This document shows, piece by piece, positions 11,475 to 26,400 of a stretch of 64,000 nt of DNA. Below the pieces are notes generated by a model. The model had not been told where the DNA came from. It searched no databases and saw only the letters and a program-made list of their open reading frames with translations. The position numbers and the translations under genes were made by a program. The DNA comes from Bimastos eiseni. Lineage: Eukaryota > Annelida > Clitellata > Crassiclitellata > Lumbricidae. The number at the start of each line of letters is the position of its first letter. Within the stretch, counting starts at the first letter, position 1. The stretch lies in contig OY365806.1 of NCBI GenBank assembly GCA_959347315.1, forward strand, positions 52,815,862-52,879,861. Direction: 5' to 3'.

Positions 11475-14400
11475 CTGCATTAATAGACATCAACATATGC
11501 AGTTTAACACAGCCTGACATTATCCGGATGAGCCAGTTTCTATCTCAGCATATAACTGCATATTGCTCAGCGAATAAGCGAAGCGGATATCTTCGTCGCA
11601 CCGCCAGCGACGGTTCATGGTTCATGACTCAACACTTAACTTAACACTTAACTTAACACTTAAGATTGTTCGTCTGCAATATACATTTCGCTAAGAATTG
11701 TTTACTCTCTCGATCCGACTAGATAACTAGATCATTTCTTACGCGCTTTTAAGTTAGACCAGTTATTAAATTAAGCACTGACTTGACTTTACCTTTCTTG
11801 TCAGGTACGAGAGATGAAAGGAAACCGATCATGAAGCCAACTGTTCCTATGTTCGAATAACCGCAAAGAGCATAAGTTGCAATTGTTTCCGATCTTTCCT
11901 TCAATTCAAATGCAACATCATTAGTCATGTTAAAACAACCGATTTATCGAATTGACGCGAAGGAATGTGCATAAATGCAAGGGACGATCAATATAATAGC
12001 ACCCCTTCCCCATGCAATGTTTTGGAATATCATAAAGGAAAAATTATTACAGCAAAAACGAGCTGTGTGTACATTTCCTGGTTGACTTAGGATCAAGTAC
12101 AAACTGATATGCTAGGGGTTAGTCCGTTTTCTCGGTTCCTGATGAGCTGACCCAGTTCAACGTATGCGACATATTCGTTGACGATCGTCTTCAGGCCAAT
12201 CAGTTTAGCCACCTCCGGGCAATCCTCTGAGGCCACGCCCATCATAAATGTAAGCGGAAGAAAGATGTAAGAACATATCAACTGCAAAAATTCAAAACAT
12301 TATAGATTGGAGAATCTGTATATATACATGGAACAAAAGGTACGAGTACTAGACGGAGAATTTTCAGAATAAGGAAAGGTGAGAAGAGGAATCAGAAGTA
12401 GTAGGGAATCCCGCTATCTGGCTCATTAACCATAATATTGGTCAATTCACACATCTAACAGGTTACAAACACGTACTTTTTTAACCTATAACTAGGTTTA
12501 AATAAGCAACTCATACACAAACCTAAGACAACAACCAATACAGTCTAACAGGTCCAAAAAAACACCGAGAAATTTCCGATAGTTTCGATGATGAGTCACA
12601 ATTCGTGCACACACCTAAGCCCCTAGTCAAAACATCCACTAACAGGTCAAAAGTCACGGGAATTTACAATAGTTTCACCTAGTCAGCAGTACAACGAAAA
12701 AACTTACATAATATAAAATGAATGAAAATATTTTCTCACAACAGCTTAAAGGAATGTCATCCCAATATAAAATGGAATACTCGAAGAAGACTGTGATCGA
12801 ATTAAGAAAAATTGCGAAACAGAAAGGTTAGGTTAGTAGGTTAAGGAAAGGTAAAGGAAAAGTTAGTTATACGAGGCTGCGTAAAGCAGATTTGATTAGT
12901 AAAATTGAAGCTCTCAGGGCTCAAACACTCATCCCCTCACATTTTTCCCAATCTCAACCAATGCTAGTTTGCTGGACGCACCCGTTCCAGACATTAGAAT
13001 ATCAACACTCGTTCCTATACCGGTCTCAGCGGTACGAAAAGTCCTCGATAAGACAAAATCCGCGATTAATACATTCGCAAAGTGGATTGAAGGGTACGTA
13101 CCTGAAGAACCAAAGAGAAAGCTGAACGAGAAGATAGAGGCACTGAAAGCTAAAGTGAATTCTATATTCGGTAAAATTCGATAAAAACACGCGAAATAAA
13201 AGAGACGGCCACAGCTATCAAGGGCTTAACGAAATAATACAAGATCGAAGGAGCAAACGGAATTGACGCCACATCTTTTTTAACATCTTTCAAACACGAG
13301 TGGTAGACCTGTTGACAAGAAATCGACAGACTAAGGTCAATTTTATACTCACCTGTTCAATGGAGCGCGTTGACATAAAATCTGGTGAAGTTGATTCCAG
13401 AGATATACCATTCCGATCGATAACTGAAGTGGCTTTAGACTCTACTGATACCAGTGAAATTTACAACAATGCGAAAGATAAAATCATAGAATCAATGGCT
13501 ACCTTCCAGATTTCCAGATGCGTGGTAGTAACTGGAGGTTCAGAGCAGTTGTAAAGCTGGATATCAATACAGTTGTTTATAAACCGTTGAAGGGTAGTTC
13601 TTACATTCCATTACCGAAATGTTTCGCAAGTAAAAAGGGTATTATCAATATGAAGAACGAAGACGAAGAATGCTTCAAGTGGTGTGTAACGAGAGTCTTA
13701 AATCCTGTTGATAAAAATTTAGACAGAATTACGAAAGAATTAATCAAACAGTCTGAGGAACTTGATTGGTCCAGCATTGAATTCCCAATCGCAGCGGATG
13801 CTAACGTGATAAGTAAGTTTGAGAGAAATAATAATATTAGTGTTAATGTTTTTGGTCATGAGAAAGATGTTTACATATTCCCACTATATTTATCGAAGCA
13901 CGAGAGCGATGTCAGTGTAGACCTATTACTCGTTTCTGACGAACAAAAGAAGCATTATTGTTGGACAAAGAACTTCAACAGAATGATGGCGGTTCATAAC
14001 GCAAACTCATACACTTCGATGCACTATTGTAAAAGATGTTTGATAGGATATGAAAAGCTAGAGTCATTAAAAATACACACCGAGTACTGTTCCCAACACG
14101 CCGCTCAAAAGATAGAACTTCCAGAACCAGGAACTATGTTGAGTTTTAAAAATTATTATAGAAAGATGAGAGTTCCCTTTGTCGTGTACGCCGATTTTGA
14201 ATCTTTCATTAAACCTATAGACACTTGTCAACCAGATCCCAACATGTCTTACACCAACAGATATCAAAAACATGTCCTAAGTTCTTTCTGTTATTATATA
14301 AAATGTTTTGACGATGATCTATATTCGCAAGCTCTTGTGATGTTCACAGCAAAGAGTGAAGACAATGATGTAGCACAGATATTCATAGATACTCTTATAG

Positions 14401-17400
14401 GAAATATAAAAGATATTTATAATCGATTTAAATTTCCTAAGAAAATGATATTCGGAAAGAAAGAACAGGCGCTATTCGATTCCGCTACCGTTTGTCACAT
14501 GTGCGAAGGCGAACTGGGTAAAGATCGAGACCATTGCTTGGTATTATACTTCTCCAGGTCTTGCTTGGGATGCCGCATTGAAGCTGTAGAGTTGGAGTCA
14601 TTGAACGATTATGATATGATACTAATGGTTAAGCATGGGATAAGAGGTGGTGTTAGCACCATTTCACATCGTTATGGACAAACAATAATTATATGGGAGA
14701 AGCATTTAACGATGGCAAGCCTTCCACATTTATAACATATTTAGATGCAAACAATTTGTACGGATGCAGTATGTGTAAAAATCGACCAACTCATGGGTTC
14801 CAGTGGATGAGCAACAATGAGTGAAATGATTGGAGAGAAACACCGTGTATATTAGAAGTCGACTTGGAATATCCCAGGAACTTGCACGATCTTCATAACG
14901 ACTATCCTCTTGCTCCACAGAGTGTTAAAGTCGAAGGATCGGTTGTGCTAACTAAAACTTATCCCAAACTTGAACGATAAAGTAAAGTATATAGTCCATT
15001 ATGAAAAATTAAAGCTGTATGAATGCTTAGGTTTGAAGATAACCAAAATTCATCGTGGAATTAAATTTGAAGAAAGTGCTTGGTTGAAAAAGCATATCGA
15101 TCTAAATACCAACCTAAGAACCAGAGCCGCCATTAATTTCGAGAAAGACTTTTTCAAACCAATGAAAAATAGCGTGTTTGGTAAGACGTGTGAAAACATA
15201 GAGGCCCGTGTAGACATAAAACTGGTTTGCAGTGAGAAGGAAGCCATTAAGCAAGCATCGAGAACGAGTTACGACACTTGGAACTATTTTTGACGAAAAC
15301 CTGATTGCCATTCACATGAAACGGACGAAGCTATGTTACAACAAGCCTATATATCTTGGCATGTGTATTTTAGACTTGAGTAAAACTATAATGTACGATT
15401 TTCATTATAATTACATCAAGAAAAAGTTCGAAGATAGAGCAAGGTTACTTTCTACAGATACGGATTCTTTAGCCTATGAAATTAAGACTGAAGACTTCTA
15501 CGCTGATATAGCTCCTGACATTAGAAGTAGGTTCGACACTAGCGACTATCCTAAAGACCATCCCTCTGGTATAGAAACTGGCATCAATAAAAAGGTCATT
15601 GGCATGTTTAAAGATGAAGCAGCTGGTAAACAGATCGAAGAGTTTGTAGGTTTAAGATCGAAACTATATTCGTACAAGATGGTTGGAGCGGACCACAAGA
15701 AATGTAAAGGAGTGAAGAAGAATGTCATCAAGAAATCTATCACTCATGAAGATTACAAAGACTGTCTGTTCACCAAGAGAGAACAATCGAGAAAGATGAA
15801 TGTCATTCGATCGCATCTTCACGATGTCTGCACCGCATAAATGAACAAGGAGCTCTCTCAGCAGACGACGACAAACGGTTTATTCAGGAATTTACACTGT
15901 AGCATATGGACATTATTCCCTAAACATAAAATGAGCACTAAACTAATCGATGTCGAAGGCATAACGCTACCAAATATTGCTTTGTCGAACGTGGATCTAA
16001 TCGAAGCGGCGAGGAAACGAAATATAAATAATTTCTGGAGTTTTTCTAAGAGTCGAGTTACCAAAGAAGCCGAGAGCATCCTTAATCTGGATGATTCTGA
16101 CGGCAAAGGAACACATTGGACGTGTTGGATCAAGCGCGCCAATGATAAAATTTATTTCGACAGCTACGGACTTCCTCCTCCTGCTGAATTGATAAACTAT
16201 CTAGAAAGGCCGCTATTCTACAACAGCGAAAGACGGCCAGACGGTGAAGTGTTTTGTGGTTATTTATGTCCACATATATTGAAGAAGACGATCAATGATG
16301 GTTGTAAATTTCAAGAAGTCGTGAACGAATTGTATTAAATAATAATATTGTATATAAAATGCCTGTTGATAAATTTGGACAAACTGATACTGGATCAACT
16401 CAAAGAATAGTTTCTGGAGAAGTTACTCTATCTCAAGCGAGTAATACATTTCTAAAAAGAGATGAAATGAACGCAATGGAGGGTGATTTAGAAATGAGCA
16501 GCAACTTGATAAAAGGTCTACCGACTGACATTCATCCACCAGTTGAAACTCTGGTCAGCCAAATGATAACGAATAATACTTCCAGCGATTATTCAAGGTT
16601 ATACGTGACTGCAGCTCCAACCATGACTTCGAATGTAATGACAATAAACGGTTTTACTTACGAAGCTAGTGCTAGCGAATATCGCATAGCTGATGGGTAT
16701 AACTTTGAACCGTGGAAAGCGTTTCAAAATGCTTGTCATTCCCCCGAATGTTGGATAACCGATACAGTAACTGATGTTTGGTTACAGATTAAATATCCCG
16801 TTCATTTGTCTATGTTGGGTTTCTACATCATTGCTAGCACACCATTAAACGAATGTATTACTAGATGGAAAGTTCAAGCGAGTAACGATGGAATAGTTTT
16901 TACAGATATCCTAACTCCTAAAACGGATGTCCGCGATGCAGGAGTTTTGAACAAATTTACATTTCCAGAATCATCTAATTACGTTTGCTGGCGATTTCAC
17001 ATTATATCCATGAGCGCTGGAGCGCAATGGACGGGTATTGAGATGTTACAGTGGATTCCTACTCTTACTGATATCACATTCGGAAGAAAATGTCATGTCA
17101 GTTACGTTCCTAGATTAACTTCGAATACTAGTAATTATGGTTTTGAAGCGAACGCCAGTTCTGAATTACAAAATAGCAAAGCCTTCAATGGGTTTAAAGA
17201 CGAAGAGGTGAATGGGTGTCTAACACCAACAGTCGTTTCTCTTTAACTATCAAGTGCTGTAAGAATCTGGAAGATTGGATTAAAAGGAAGGAATAAATCC
17301 TCCGAACGGATTTATGATTGGAGGATAGAAGTTCCGCCTCAGCACCGACTCAGGAAGTTGGAATATTTTATACACTGCACCTAATCCTACTTATTTCGAA

Positions 17401-20400
17401 AATATTTATCAGGAATTTTTAATCGATTCCGTTGGAAAATACACGTCTTACATGTTGTATTGTGAACAAGCTGAACCAGGCAAGCCTGGATTAAGCGTGA
17501 TGCAGTTATTCGTTACGAGAAGTGGATTACGATGATTAAAATAAGAAATTATTTCCATATTTCAGCTTAAAGAAAATAGTTTCTATATATAAAAGATGAT
17601 TGCTACACATAAAACGTTTAATCCAGATAAAATAATCTTTAAAGTCGTGATTAAGACGAACAACTTTGGTCAACAAATTCAAATTAGATATAAATACCCG
17701 AACGGTGTCGAAGGCGATTTTCATATCCAAACTCCAGCATTAAAAAGTTGGGGCATGTCACCAGATCATGGTTTTGGTAAAACCGATGGCCCTATTGTTG
17801 GTTATAGAGCGTTGGAATAGAACAATGCGTGAAAAAATGTTTAAGTATTTTACAGCTAATTCAACTAGAAGATATATCGATGTGTTAGATGAAATGGTTA
17901 GTAATTATTTGAAAAAGCAAGAAGTCCTAGAAGGACTGAGGAAATGTTCACAATTGCACAAGTTCAGTATACGGATCCACCAACTTATAAGATTATTGAT
18001 TATAATGGCGAGGAAATACAGGGCCCATTTTTCGAACAGGAGCTACAGAAGACTACTCAAGAAATATTTAGAATAGAAAAAGTAGTCAGGAAACTGGAAA
18101 ACAATGTACTGGTGAAATGGCTGGGTTATCTTGAGTCATTTAATTTCTGGGTTGATAATGAAGACTTGGTGACGATGTGATCATCGAAACTGCTGACTCA
18201 TCTTCGAAACTATTGGAAATTCCCGTGACTTTTGACCTATTGGTTGATGTTTTGACATAGGTTTGTGACTCATCTTCGAAACTATTGGAAATTCCCGTGA
18301 CTTTTGACCTATTGGTTGATGTTTTGACATAGGTTTGTGACTCATCTTCGAAACTATTGGAAATTTCTCGGTGATTTTTTTGGCCTATTAGACTGTATTG
18401 GTTGATGTTTAACCAAGTGCTTAGGTTTGTCTATGAATTGGTTATTGCTAACCTAGTTATAGGTTTAAAATACGTTTTTGGTGGGTGAATTGACCAATTC
18501 ATTGAGCCAGATAGCGGGATTCCCTACTACTGTCATACAATGTTTTCTTCTGATTATTAGTATTCAACACCTTTATGAAAGAGCTAGTTAAAGAAGCAAC
18601 AGAGGACCTGGAAGAGAGGATAAAAGGGACAATCGTTAAAAGGGGCGTCTACCCTATCGAATGACACCTAAAACGCCAACTTTACGTTGACGTAGTTCTG
18701 ACGCGAGTTCGGTTTTGTGGGAATTTGGCAAAATCTGAGACTTTGGCTGTATTATCGCGACCTTCACTGCTTGACCTTTCATATTTCGCCCCTCTAAAGG
18801 GATACATCTCACAAAAGTCTAACATCGCAAGTCTGCCGACTTGCAGTGGATGACAAATGTAAATATTGAAGACTGTTTGTTACTCCGATGCCCAGTTATG
18901 TCCAACTTGGGTCTCGTTCACTTGCAGCAATATTGACACGACCTTCTCTATTCCCAATAAGCTGCATGCCTCATTTAAAATAATATATCATCACAAATCA
19001 ACCGTCTGACACAGAGTTCGCATGTTTCCAAGGCCTTCGACTATCAGGAGCGTACGTTTTTGCTGTGGCCAGTTATCGTGGCTCGTGGAATACCGTACTT
19101 TGCGCCGTTGTAGTAGGCCAGATACACTCCCCCTATTAAACACTCCAGGGTAAATTTGTCCTTTAACAAATTGACACAGGAAAGTTCAAGGAACAATTAA
19201 GTAGTGGAGTGCATTGTACCTATGACATACACAGTCCCGCTGGTATCATTGCCCGTGGAGTAACTTCTTCCTAGGAAAAATTTATTCCAGGTTAACTAAT
19301 TCTTCCTATGACTCCCATATCTAATGCAACAGAGGAGTTCATTCTACCTAGGACAAACTGACTCCCGGGGAGTTAATTATTCCTAGGATAAATTGACTTC
19401 CATACTGAATGAAATAGAGGAGTTAATTCTACCTAGGACAAATTGACTCCCGGGAGTCGTTATAGCAATAATAACAATAACAACAACAATAGCAATATCA
19501 ACAATAACAACGACAATAGCAGTACCGATAATAACAATAACAACAATAACAACATTAGCAACAACAACAATAGCAATAGCAATGACAATAGCAATGACAA
19601 TGACAGTGGCAATAATAATATCGATAATAGCAAAAACCATGGCAATAAGAGCAATAGCAATAGCAATGACAACAATATCAATAACAACTACAGCATTAAC
19701 ACTACCACTAATCACAGTAGCAATAATAACAATAACAATAATAACAATAACCATAGCAACAGTAACAATTACAAAAACAAATTAACTCCACTATTGCATT
19801 AGCTGTGGTAGCAAATTTATCCTGCTATTGCTAATGTTGTAGTTGCTGTTATTACCATTGCTATTGCTGTTCTAATAATTATTGCTATTGTTGTTATTGT
19901 CATTGTAATCATCGGTATTGTTACTAAAATTGTCATTATCATTGTTATTGTTAGTATTCTTATTGCCAATGCTGTTGTTATTTCTACTTATGTTATTGTA
20001 ACTTATTGCTATTATTGTTATTGTTAGTATTATTGTTACTGTGTTATTATCGTCATTGTTGTTATTGATATAATTGCTATTGTTATTGTTACTGCTATTG
20101 CTGTTTTTGTTACTGTTAGTGCTATTGTTGTTATTGTTGCTTTAGTCATTGCTATTATCGGTATTATTATTGTTATTGCCATTGTTATTGTTGCCATTGC
20201 TATTGTTGCTGTTATTGTTGCTATTGTTGTTTTCGCAATTGCGGTTGTTATTGCTATATAACTTCGGCCTGCTCGGGACTCCGATCTTTTGGCTCGGCTT
20301 CCAACGGCGACTTTGTGGTTCCACCTGCTCGCACTGAAACGAGATATAATAGAGTTTTTGTGGGGCCCGCGCGTTCTGTCTAGTTCTTTGCTTCTTTAAC

Positions 20401-23400
20401 AAAAATTCGAAACTAATTTACACCTGTTAAGCAAAAAGCTAACGCTTGATTCCGAATATGGGAGTATATTTATCCCAATAAGAATTAACTCTGTGGGAGT
20501 CAATCTGTCCAAGAAAGAATTAACTCCTCTATTGCATTAGGTATTTAAGTCATAGAAAGAATTAACTCCTTTGTTGCAATAGATATGCGAGTCAATTTAT
20601 TATAGAAAGAATTAACTTCCCTGGAGTCAATTTGCCAAAGGAATAATTAACCAATGCAGTATTAGATAGAGTAAGGTAAATTTACGCAGGAATGTTTAAA
20701 AGAGGGAGTGTATTTGTCCTACTATACCAGCGCAACAATATATGCTTGTGAACTAGGCACTAACGCTCAATTTGGGTCATTTATGAAAATAAATATTTAA
20801 AATTGGGGCCAAAAGTGAGAAATCGACGACAGCTACTTCATTTTCGCTTAAATTAAAAGTTTCAAATCTCCAGCTGCGTATGAAATGGGAGAAAGTTCCC
20901 CGTTTTGCCTCCAACAAATGCGATTCGTTAGAGAAATGAGAATATCGCGCCACATTTTGTCATATGAAAGCGGATTATGAGATGAGAAATGCAAAACCAC
21001 TATCCTATCTATCCTATAGCAGAATAATTAGTCTTCCCGGTATTGTATAAATTTTTGGATGTAGTGAAAAATTCTAAAATGGCGGATATAAGAAGAAAAG
21101 AAAAGAACAGAGTAACTTTTGAGCCGTCATCTTGGGAAAAGCTAAGTGGAAAGTTTGTGAAATGGCTTTCAGCAAAGACAGAGCATTCTAATCGCTACCC
21201 AAAATCCGATTTTTTGGCTAAATCTCTGCAGGAACCGTGGGAATACCTCCCTCTGCTAATGACTCCCCCCACGAAAAATATTCCACCCCAAAAACGTGAA
21301 ACGTGTGGCGCCCACAACCTAATGATGATTGTCAAGCTTGAGGTTCTACACGTCAGTGATTTCGTTTGAAGCCAGGGTTTCCGATTTTTAAACTGTTTTT
21401 CCGGAATCTTGATGAGGGTCACCAGGCGGGTAAATCAAACATTTTATTCAGGAAGTCGGTGTCGGCATCGGATTGTTAACAGAAATGGGGGTCTCTCCGG
21501 TGCTTGCCATTTGAAAATGGTCTTTTTTTAAATTTTTTGATGGATTGAAAAATTTCAAGATGGCGCCGATCAAAAAAAGTAAGATTAGAATAATTTCTGA
21601 GCCGCCATATTGGAGAAACTTCGTGGAAAATTTAAAAAATTGTCTTCAGCAAAGACAGAACCTTCTAATCAATGCCCAAATTCTGATTTTTGTGGCTATA
21701 TCTTTTCAGGAACCGTGGCAATACTTTTGCATTAGCTCCATGGTTGTAAAGCAAGAGTCTCTCGGGAGTGAGTCTGGACCACGTAGGTCTATTGTCAGAA
21801 AGGGACTATCTGCATTTGGGTCGAATTAAATTGGTGTTTAGGCGGTCTGCTAGAGACAATAAGATAGGGCAACGACCACGTATTGGCAGATAGATAAGTT
21901 GCGCCTCTGTTACGGAGGATGTTATGGAAAGGCGAAAAGCAGTGATTGGTGCAAACGATAGAGAACCAGAGAGCGTGGGAAAGGATGTAGTGATCCCGGA
22001 GTTTGAACGTCCACGCCGGGCACACGGAGGTCGAATAGGCTCACCTACTAGGTTAGGTGAAGAATTTCAGTTAACGAAGGCTATATAGTTTAGAGAGAGT
22101 TAGAATTAATTAGTAAGAGAAGAGTTAGAATTTAAGCAAATTGGCATTTAAGCAAGCGTGAGATATTGCGCTTCATGGTTTAATACGGGTTATAGCGTTA
22201 TCACATGGGTATAGGTTATTGTGCAAGAGCGCCTAATGGTTTGAGTTGCACAGTTAAGCATAGGCTATAGTGTTTACTAAATAAGCTTAAGATATACGGT
22301 ATAATGTAGAAGTGGTGAGAACACCCTATAATCATTACAAATGTTACACGTCCTTGAGAACGTGTGTCCGCATGTGATATGCTATATTTTATGGTCCAGT
22401 CAGACTGGTGGGCGGCCCGTATTTGATACCGATATATAAAAAATATATAAATGTATGAAGACATGTCTTGATGACGTCACGCAGCAGAAGGATGGCAAGG
22501 GCATCCCCTAAGATGCATCCCTTTGCCATCCTTCTGTTGCGTGCTTACCGCTCATCAGTAAACATGTAGCGAGAAGCAGTTGACGCGATGGGCGTATTTA
22601 ATGAGCAGAGGTGATATGCATAGGCTTGGAATTCGCAGAATAAGGCTTACACCCGATGTAACTGTTCTTCGAATAGGCCGTGGCTGTCGTTGCCATAGAT
22701 GAGCGAGGAATAAGCCGCGGAATAGTTGCACATGACATAGGACCTGCGAGACTAGGCTTTTCGCATGCGCATATTTATAGCTCTTAATTCGAATTGCAAT
22801 GATACAAGATACAAGCTAAGATTCAAAGTCCTAAATCATATTTTGTGGAAATAAACCAAATTCATTAATTGTGCCAGCATGATAAAATACAAATTGTTCA
22901 TTATCTTAATGTTAGAACAAACAAGACGACAATTTAAAAAAAAATTTAAACTGCAACACCAACCGCAACGAACCTATTCTCGGCAAACACATCGTCAGCA
23001 GCTTCGTCCCGAACGAAGCTTGATGGCAATTTGCCACGACGAAAATGGAAGGCATAATAAAATTTATTATCTTCTGTATATCTAGAGGATTGCGACGTTT
23101 GGGAACTAGAGGCAGATAGTCATCCCTCTACTTGCTCAATAAAAGAGCACTCACAGCCTCCAATACGGCGACTTGTCAACATAAAACAATTCCACGCCCC
23201 AACGCAGCAGCATATCCAATCCCTATAGCAAAAGAACTGAACTAGTGTCATTACACATAAACAGAAACACCTCACGCAGCACATCATTGCTATACAATAT
23301 AACACGGCCCCATGACCCAGCATTCATAGAAAACATCAATGAACAATTTGAAGAAAGATAGAGAACATTTTCATACAACACAAATTGAGACGGACTCTCT

Positions 23401-26400
23401 CATCTATGGCCCACTGTACACTGGTTGTCACTTAGCACTGCGTCCCTGGTAAAAATGTGAGAAGCGAGAAAAGTACCACACGCGGTCTCCTGGTGCGAAG
23501 TCGGCTTGACAGACGCGTAATTCGTACGCCCATTTTTGTCACTCAGCAACGACCTTCGTTGGTGGTCACGCACCAGAACGCAAATTGGGTACGTGGAGTC
23601 GTCGTGCTACACGTCCGGCGGCCTCACATAGACCAGGTCTATTGTTGTCCTAGCTTCCCGACCGAACATCATGTAGTTCGGGGTAAAGCCAGTCACCTCG
23701 TGCGCCTACGACTGAAAGGCAGCTAGGACTAATAGCATATAGTCATTCCAACTCCTGTGATGGCTGCTTATCCTTATCCAGCCTTATCCAGCAATGTCAT
23801 TGAGCGTTCGAGGGAATCGCTCGATTAGCCCGTTCCCACTATAGTGAAAACTGGAAGTCCTGGCCATGTCTATCCCCAGCAGCCTACACAACTCTTGAAA
23901 TAAATTATTCACAAAGTTAGTCCATTGGGCTTATGTCGCTTATGTCGCTTGGCGTATCTTCTACTACCGACATAAAATGGCCTACGCCGGTGTAGCGAGT
24001 TATGTTGGTAATTATAAGAGCAGCACAGCCCTCTACGCTAGGTGTGTCTACTCCGAATCTGAGGTAGGAGTAAGTCTTCTACGCCTAGCGTACCGGCGAT
24101 GTAAACAAAGATGGCAGCGCCTGTGATTCGTCGCATTCGACGATGTTTTAGACGTCAAAAAGTGTTCAAGAGGTTCTATAATTAATCCGTCGCCTTCACA
24201 GACGGCGAAATTGATACTGCGCCTCATTTTCGCCGTCAAAGACGTTAAAATTTAACGAGGCACCCGACGATATTGCATTCGAAGGGTCGCGCCTGTGTGC
24301 TCTAGCATGGATAATGCAGTTAGGCCTGCCTACCGTTGATTTTGTTTCATTGGTTCCTTCTCCAACCGTTTTATCCAGTCCAGCCTCAAATTAAACCCGT
24401 ACCCTGTGAGACTACAACACGTGGCAACAAAATAAAGCTCAAATGGAATTGTCAGGGATAGAGATGTTCTCATAAGCTCATTTATGCGTTTTAGAATTTT
24501 CTTTAGGCAACATAACTAGAAATGTCACCATAATTTATAGGATCTAGTCTCAGGCTGGGAAAACTACTTGAATGAATTGAATATAGGTCATAAATTTAAA
24601 CTAGGCAAACAGTGTCAATAGAAACCATGGAGGGCTTATTTAAAGACTCAGTGTAAAACGACAATTAAGGATTAGAAGTGGTTCAAAAGAGTTTTAGTCT
24701 GTGCTAGAACCACTGCAGTATTTGACCTGGAACATGATTAGAATAATAGCCCAATTTTCCAAGCTTACTCTTAAAAGCAGTGACAGCACTATCATCCAAA
24801 CTATTCCACCATTCTACAACTCTTGAACTGAGAATGTACATGTATGCCTGGGCTACTTTCGAATTCTTAAATAATTCATGCCAATGTTCTCGAGACGCCT
24901 TCCTAATTTCAAAAATCTATATGACTGCACCAGCGCACAACCACCTTCCCAGTAACAATCTTGTTGATTTCAGTTAGGGCTCCGTTGCTCATCGTAATCT
25001 CTAATGTTTTTAGTGCACACCTCTTCAGCCTTTATTTGTGGCTTGTAGCCCCATCAAATATTTGTAGTTCGTCTTTTCACTTTCTCCAACTTTGCCATGT
25101 CTAGCTCTAGATATGGAGTAATGAAACTGTGGCCTATTCAGTGATGTATACAACCTCAGTCTTTAGTGACTTATTGCCCTTCTAATCCAAGCCTAACTTT
25201 GTTAGCCTTCTTTGCTGCCTCAGTCTTGCATGTTTTGTACTCTTGCGTGATCACTCCAAAGTTCTTCCTTGCTCACTTTCAACGCCTTACCCTATTTAAT
25301 GAAAACTCACTGTGTCTCTTCCCATATGAATAACTGAGTTTTTCCCCAAGTTAAACAGCATCTGACAGTCTGAACTATCTTCAAAGATTATCCTGCAGCA
25401 CCGTCATTTCTGTTTCACCACCCACTGCTTTAAATAGTTTTGCATGTGCAAACTTACAAATTGTCGATAAAATTCTATCATCTATGTCATTGCTAAAAAA
25501 GTATAACTAGCAATGGCCCAAGACTATTCCTTGAGACACTTCACTTAACACAGCCATCCACCCAGACAACTTGTTCCCTATGCCAGTTCGACTGACCTAT
25601 AGTTAGGCTATGTGCCATGTGGTTCGTTTAAGTTTCCCTTTTAAGGCACTGGCACTATGAAGGCACACTCCAACATGTAAGGATTTATTGAAGTTCTATG
25701 CTAACACAACTCCAATTTCTTCCCTCCCTCCAAGTAAAAGTTAAGGATATAGCTAATTTACTCATGGACTTTTGTCAGTTTCAACCATTTCAGCTGTTCT
25801 ACCACATTTTCCACAGGGCATATATTAACTTTAGCTGCAATGTCAGAAATGCTTGAGTGGGCTCAGAGATGGTTCCTTACTCTTCCTACAAAAACAATGA
25901 TCTTAAGTATTTATTGAATACTTCAGTAGCATCCACTTCAAATAACTTCTCTCTTCGCTCGTTCTTTTCCAACGGCCATACCCTTTCTCTCCTTTTCTGC
26001 CTGTTTCTAACATAGTTCTATAAACTCTTGCTTATAGAACTTATAGAATATGTATAGAATATATATATATATATATTATCGAGTCTTTCTACACTGTCAC
26101 AATCTCGTTCTTTGATTATTTCTTCAACTTCTGAAATTCAAAGTTTAATTTCTTTCCTCATCTTCCTTTAAACCTTTTGTGTCGCCAAATGTCTCCTCTT
26201 ATTTGTGCTTTGTGTTTTTATTTGATCTCCTTAATACTGTCTTCATAAGTTCCTTAAACTCCGTCCAGGTATCATACACTCTCATGACCCTTATTACACT
26301 TTCAAAGTCCTCATCATTCAGCCTTTTTGTGTGCATTTGTGAGCGAACTTTTCCTGTTGCCGAAGATTAACATGTAAAGTGCCTACCAGTGTCGGACAAA

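Larger units (their letters stand above)
12397..18531 (+). mobile_element. Polinton/Maverick A, decayed, with both terminal inverted repeats
   Basis: Ends AGTAGTAGGGAATCCCGCTA and its complement at 18512-18531, as expected for Polintons (AG..CT ends). Internal genes on the plus strand: protein-primed DNA polymerase (broken), adenain-type protease (intact), discoidin-like fibre, a small conserved gene and the integrase C-terminus. At 6.1 kb it is well under the usual 15-20 kb. The capsid, ATPase and integrase N-terminal regions are gone. The flanking hexamers ATCAGA and GTCATA share 4 of 6 bases, so a 6-bp target duplication is possible but not proven. It lies inside intron 7 of the CNT-like gene. 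Confidence 0.93.

Noticed and set aside
12391..18537. 6-bp target duplication of Polinton A
   Set aside because: ATCAGA and GTCATA agree at only four of six positions, so it is suggestive and not claimed.
19383..20402. Poly-Asn and poly-Leu frames on both strands
   Set aside because: Microsatellite translation, as at the left edge.
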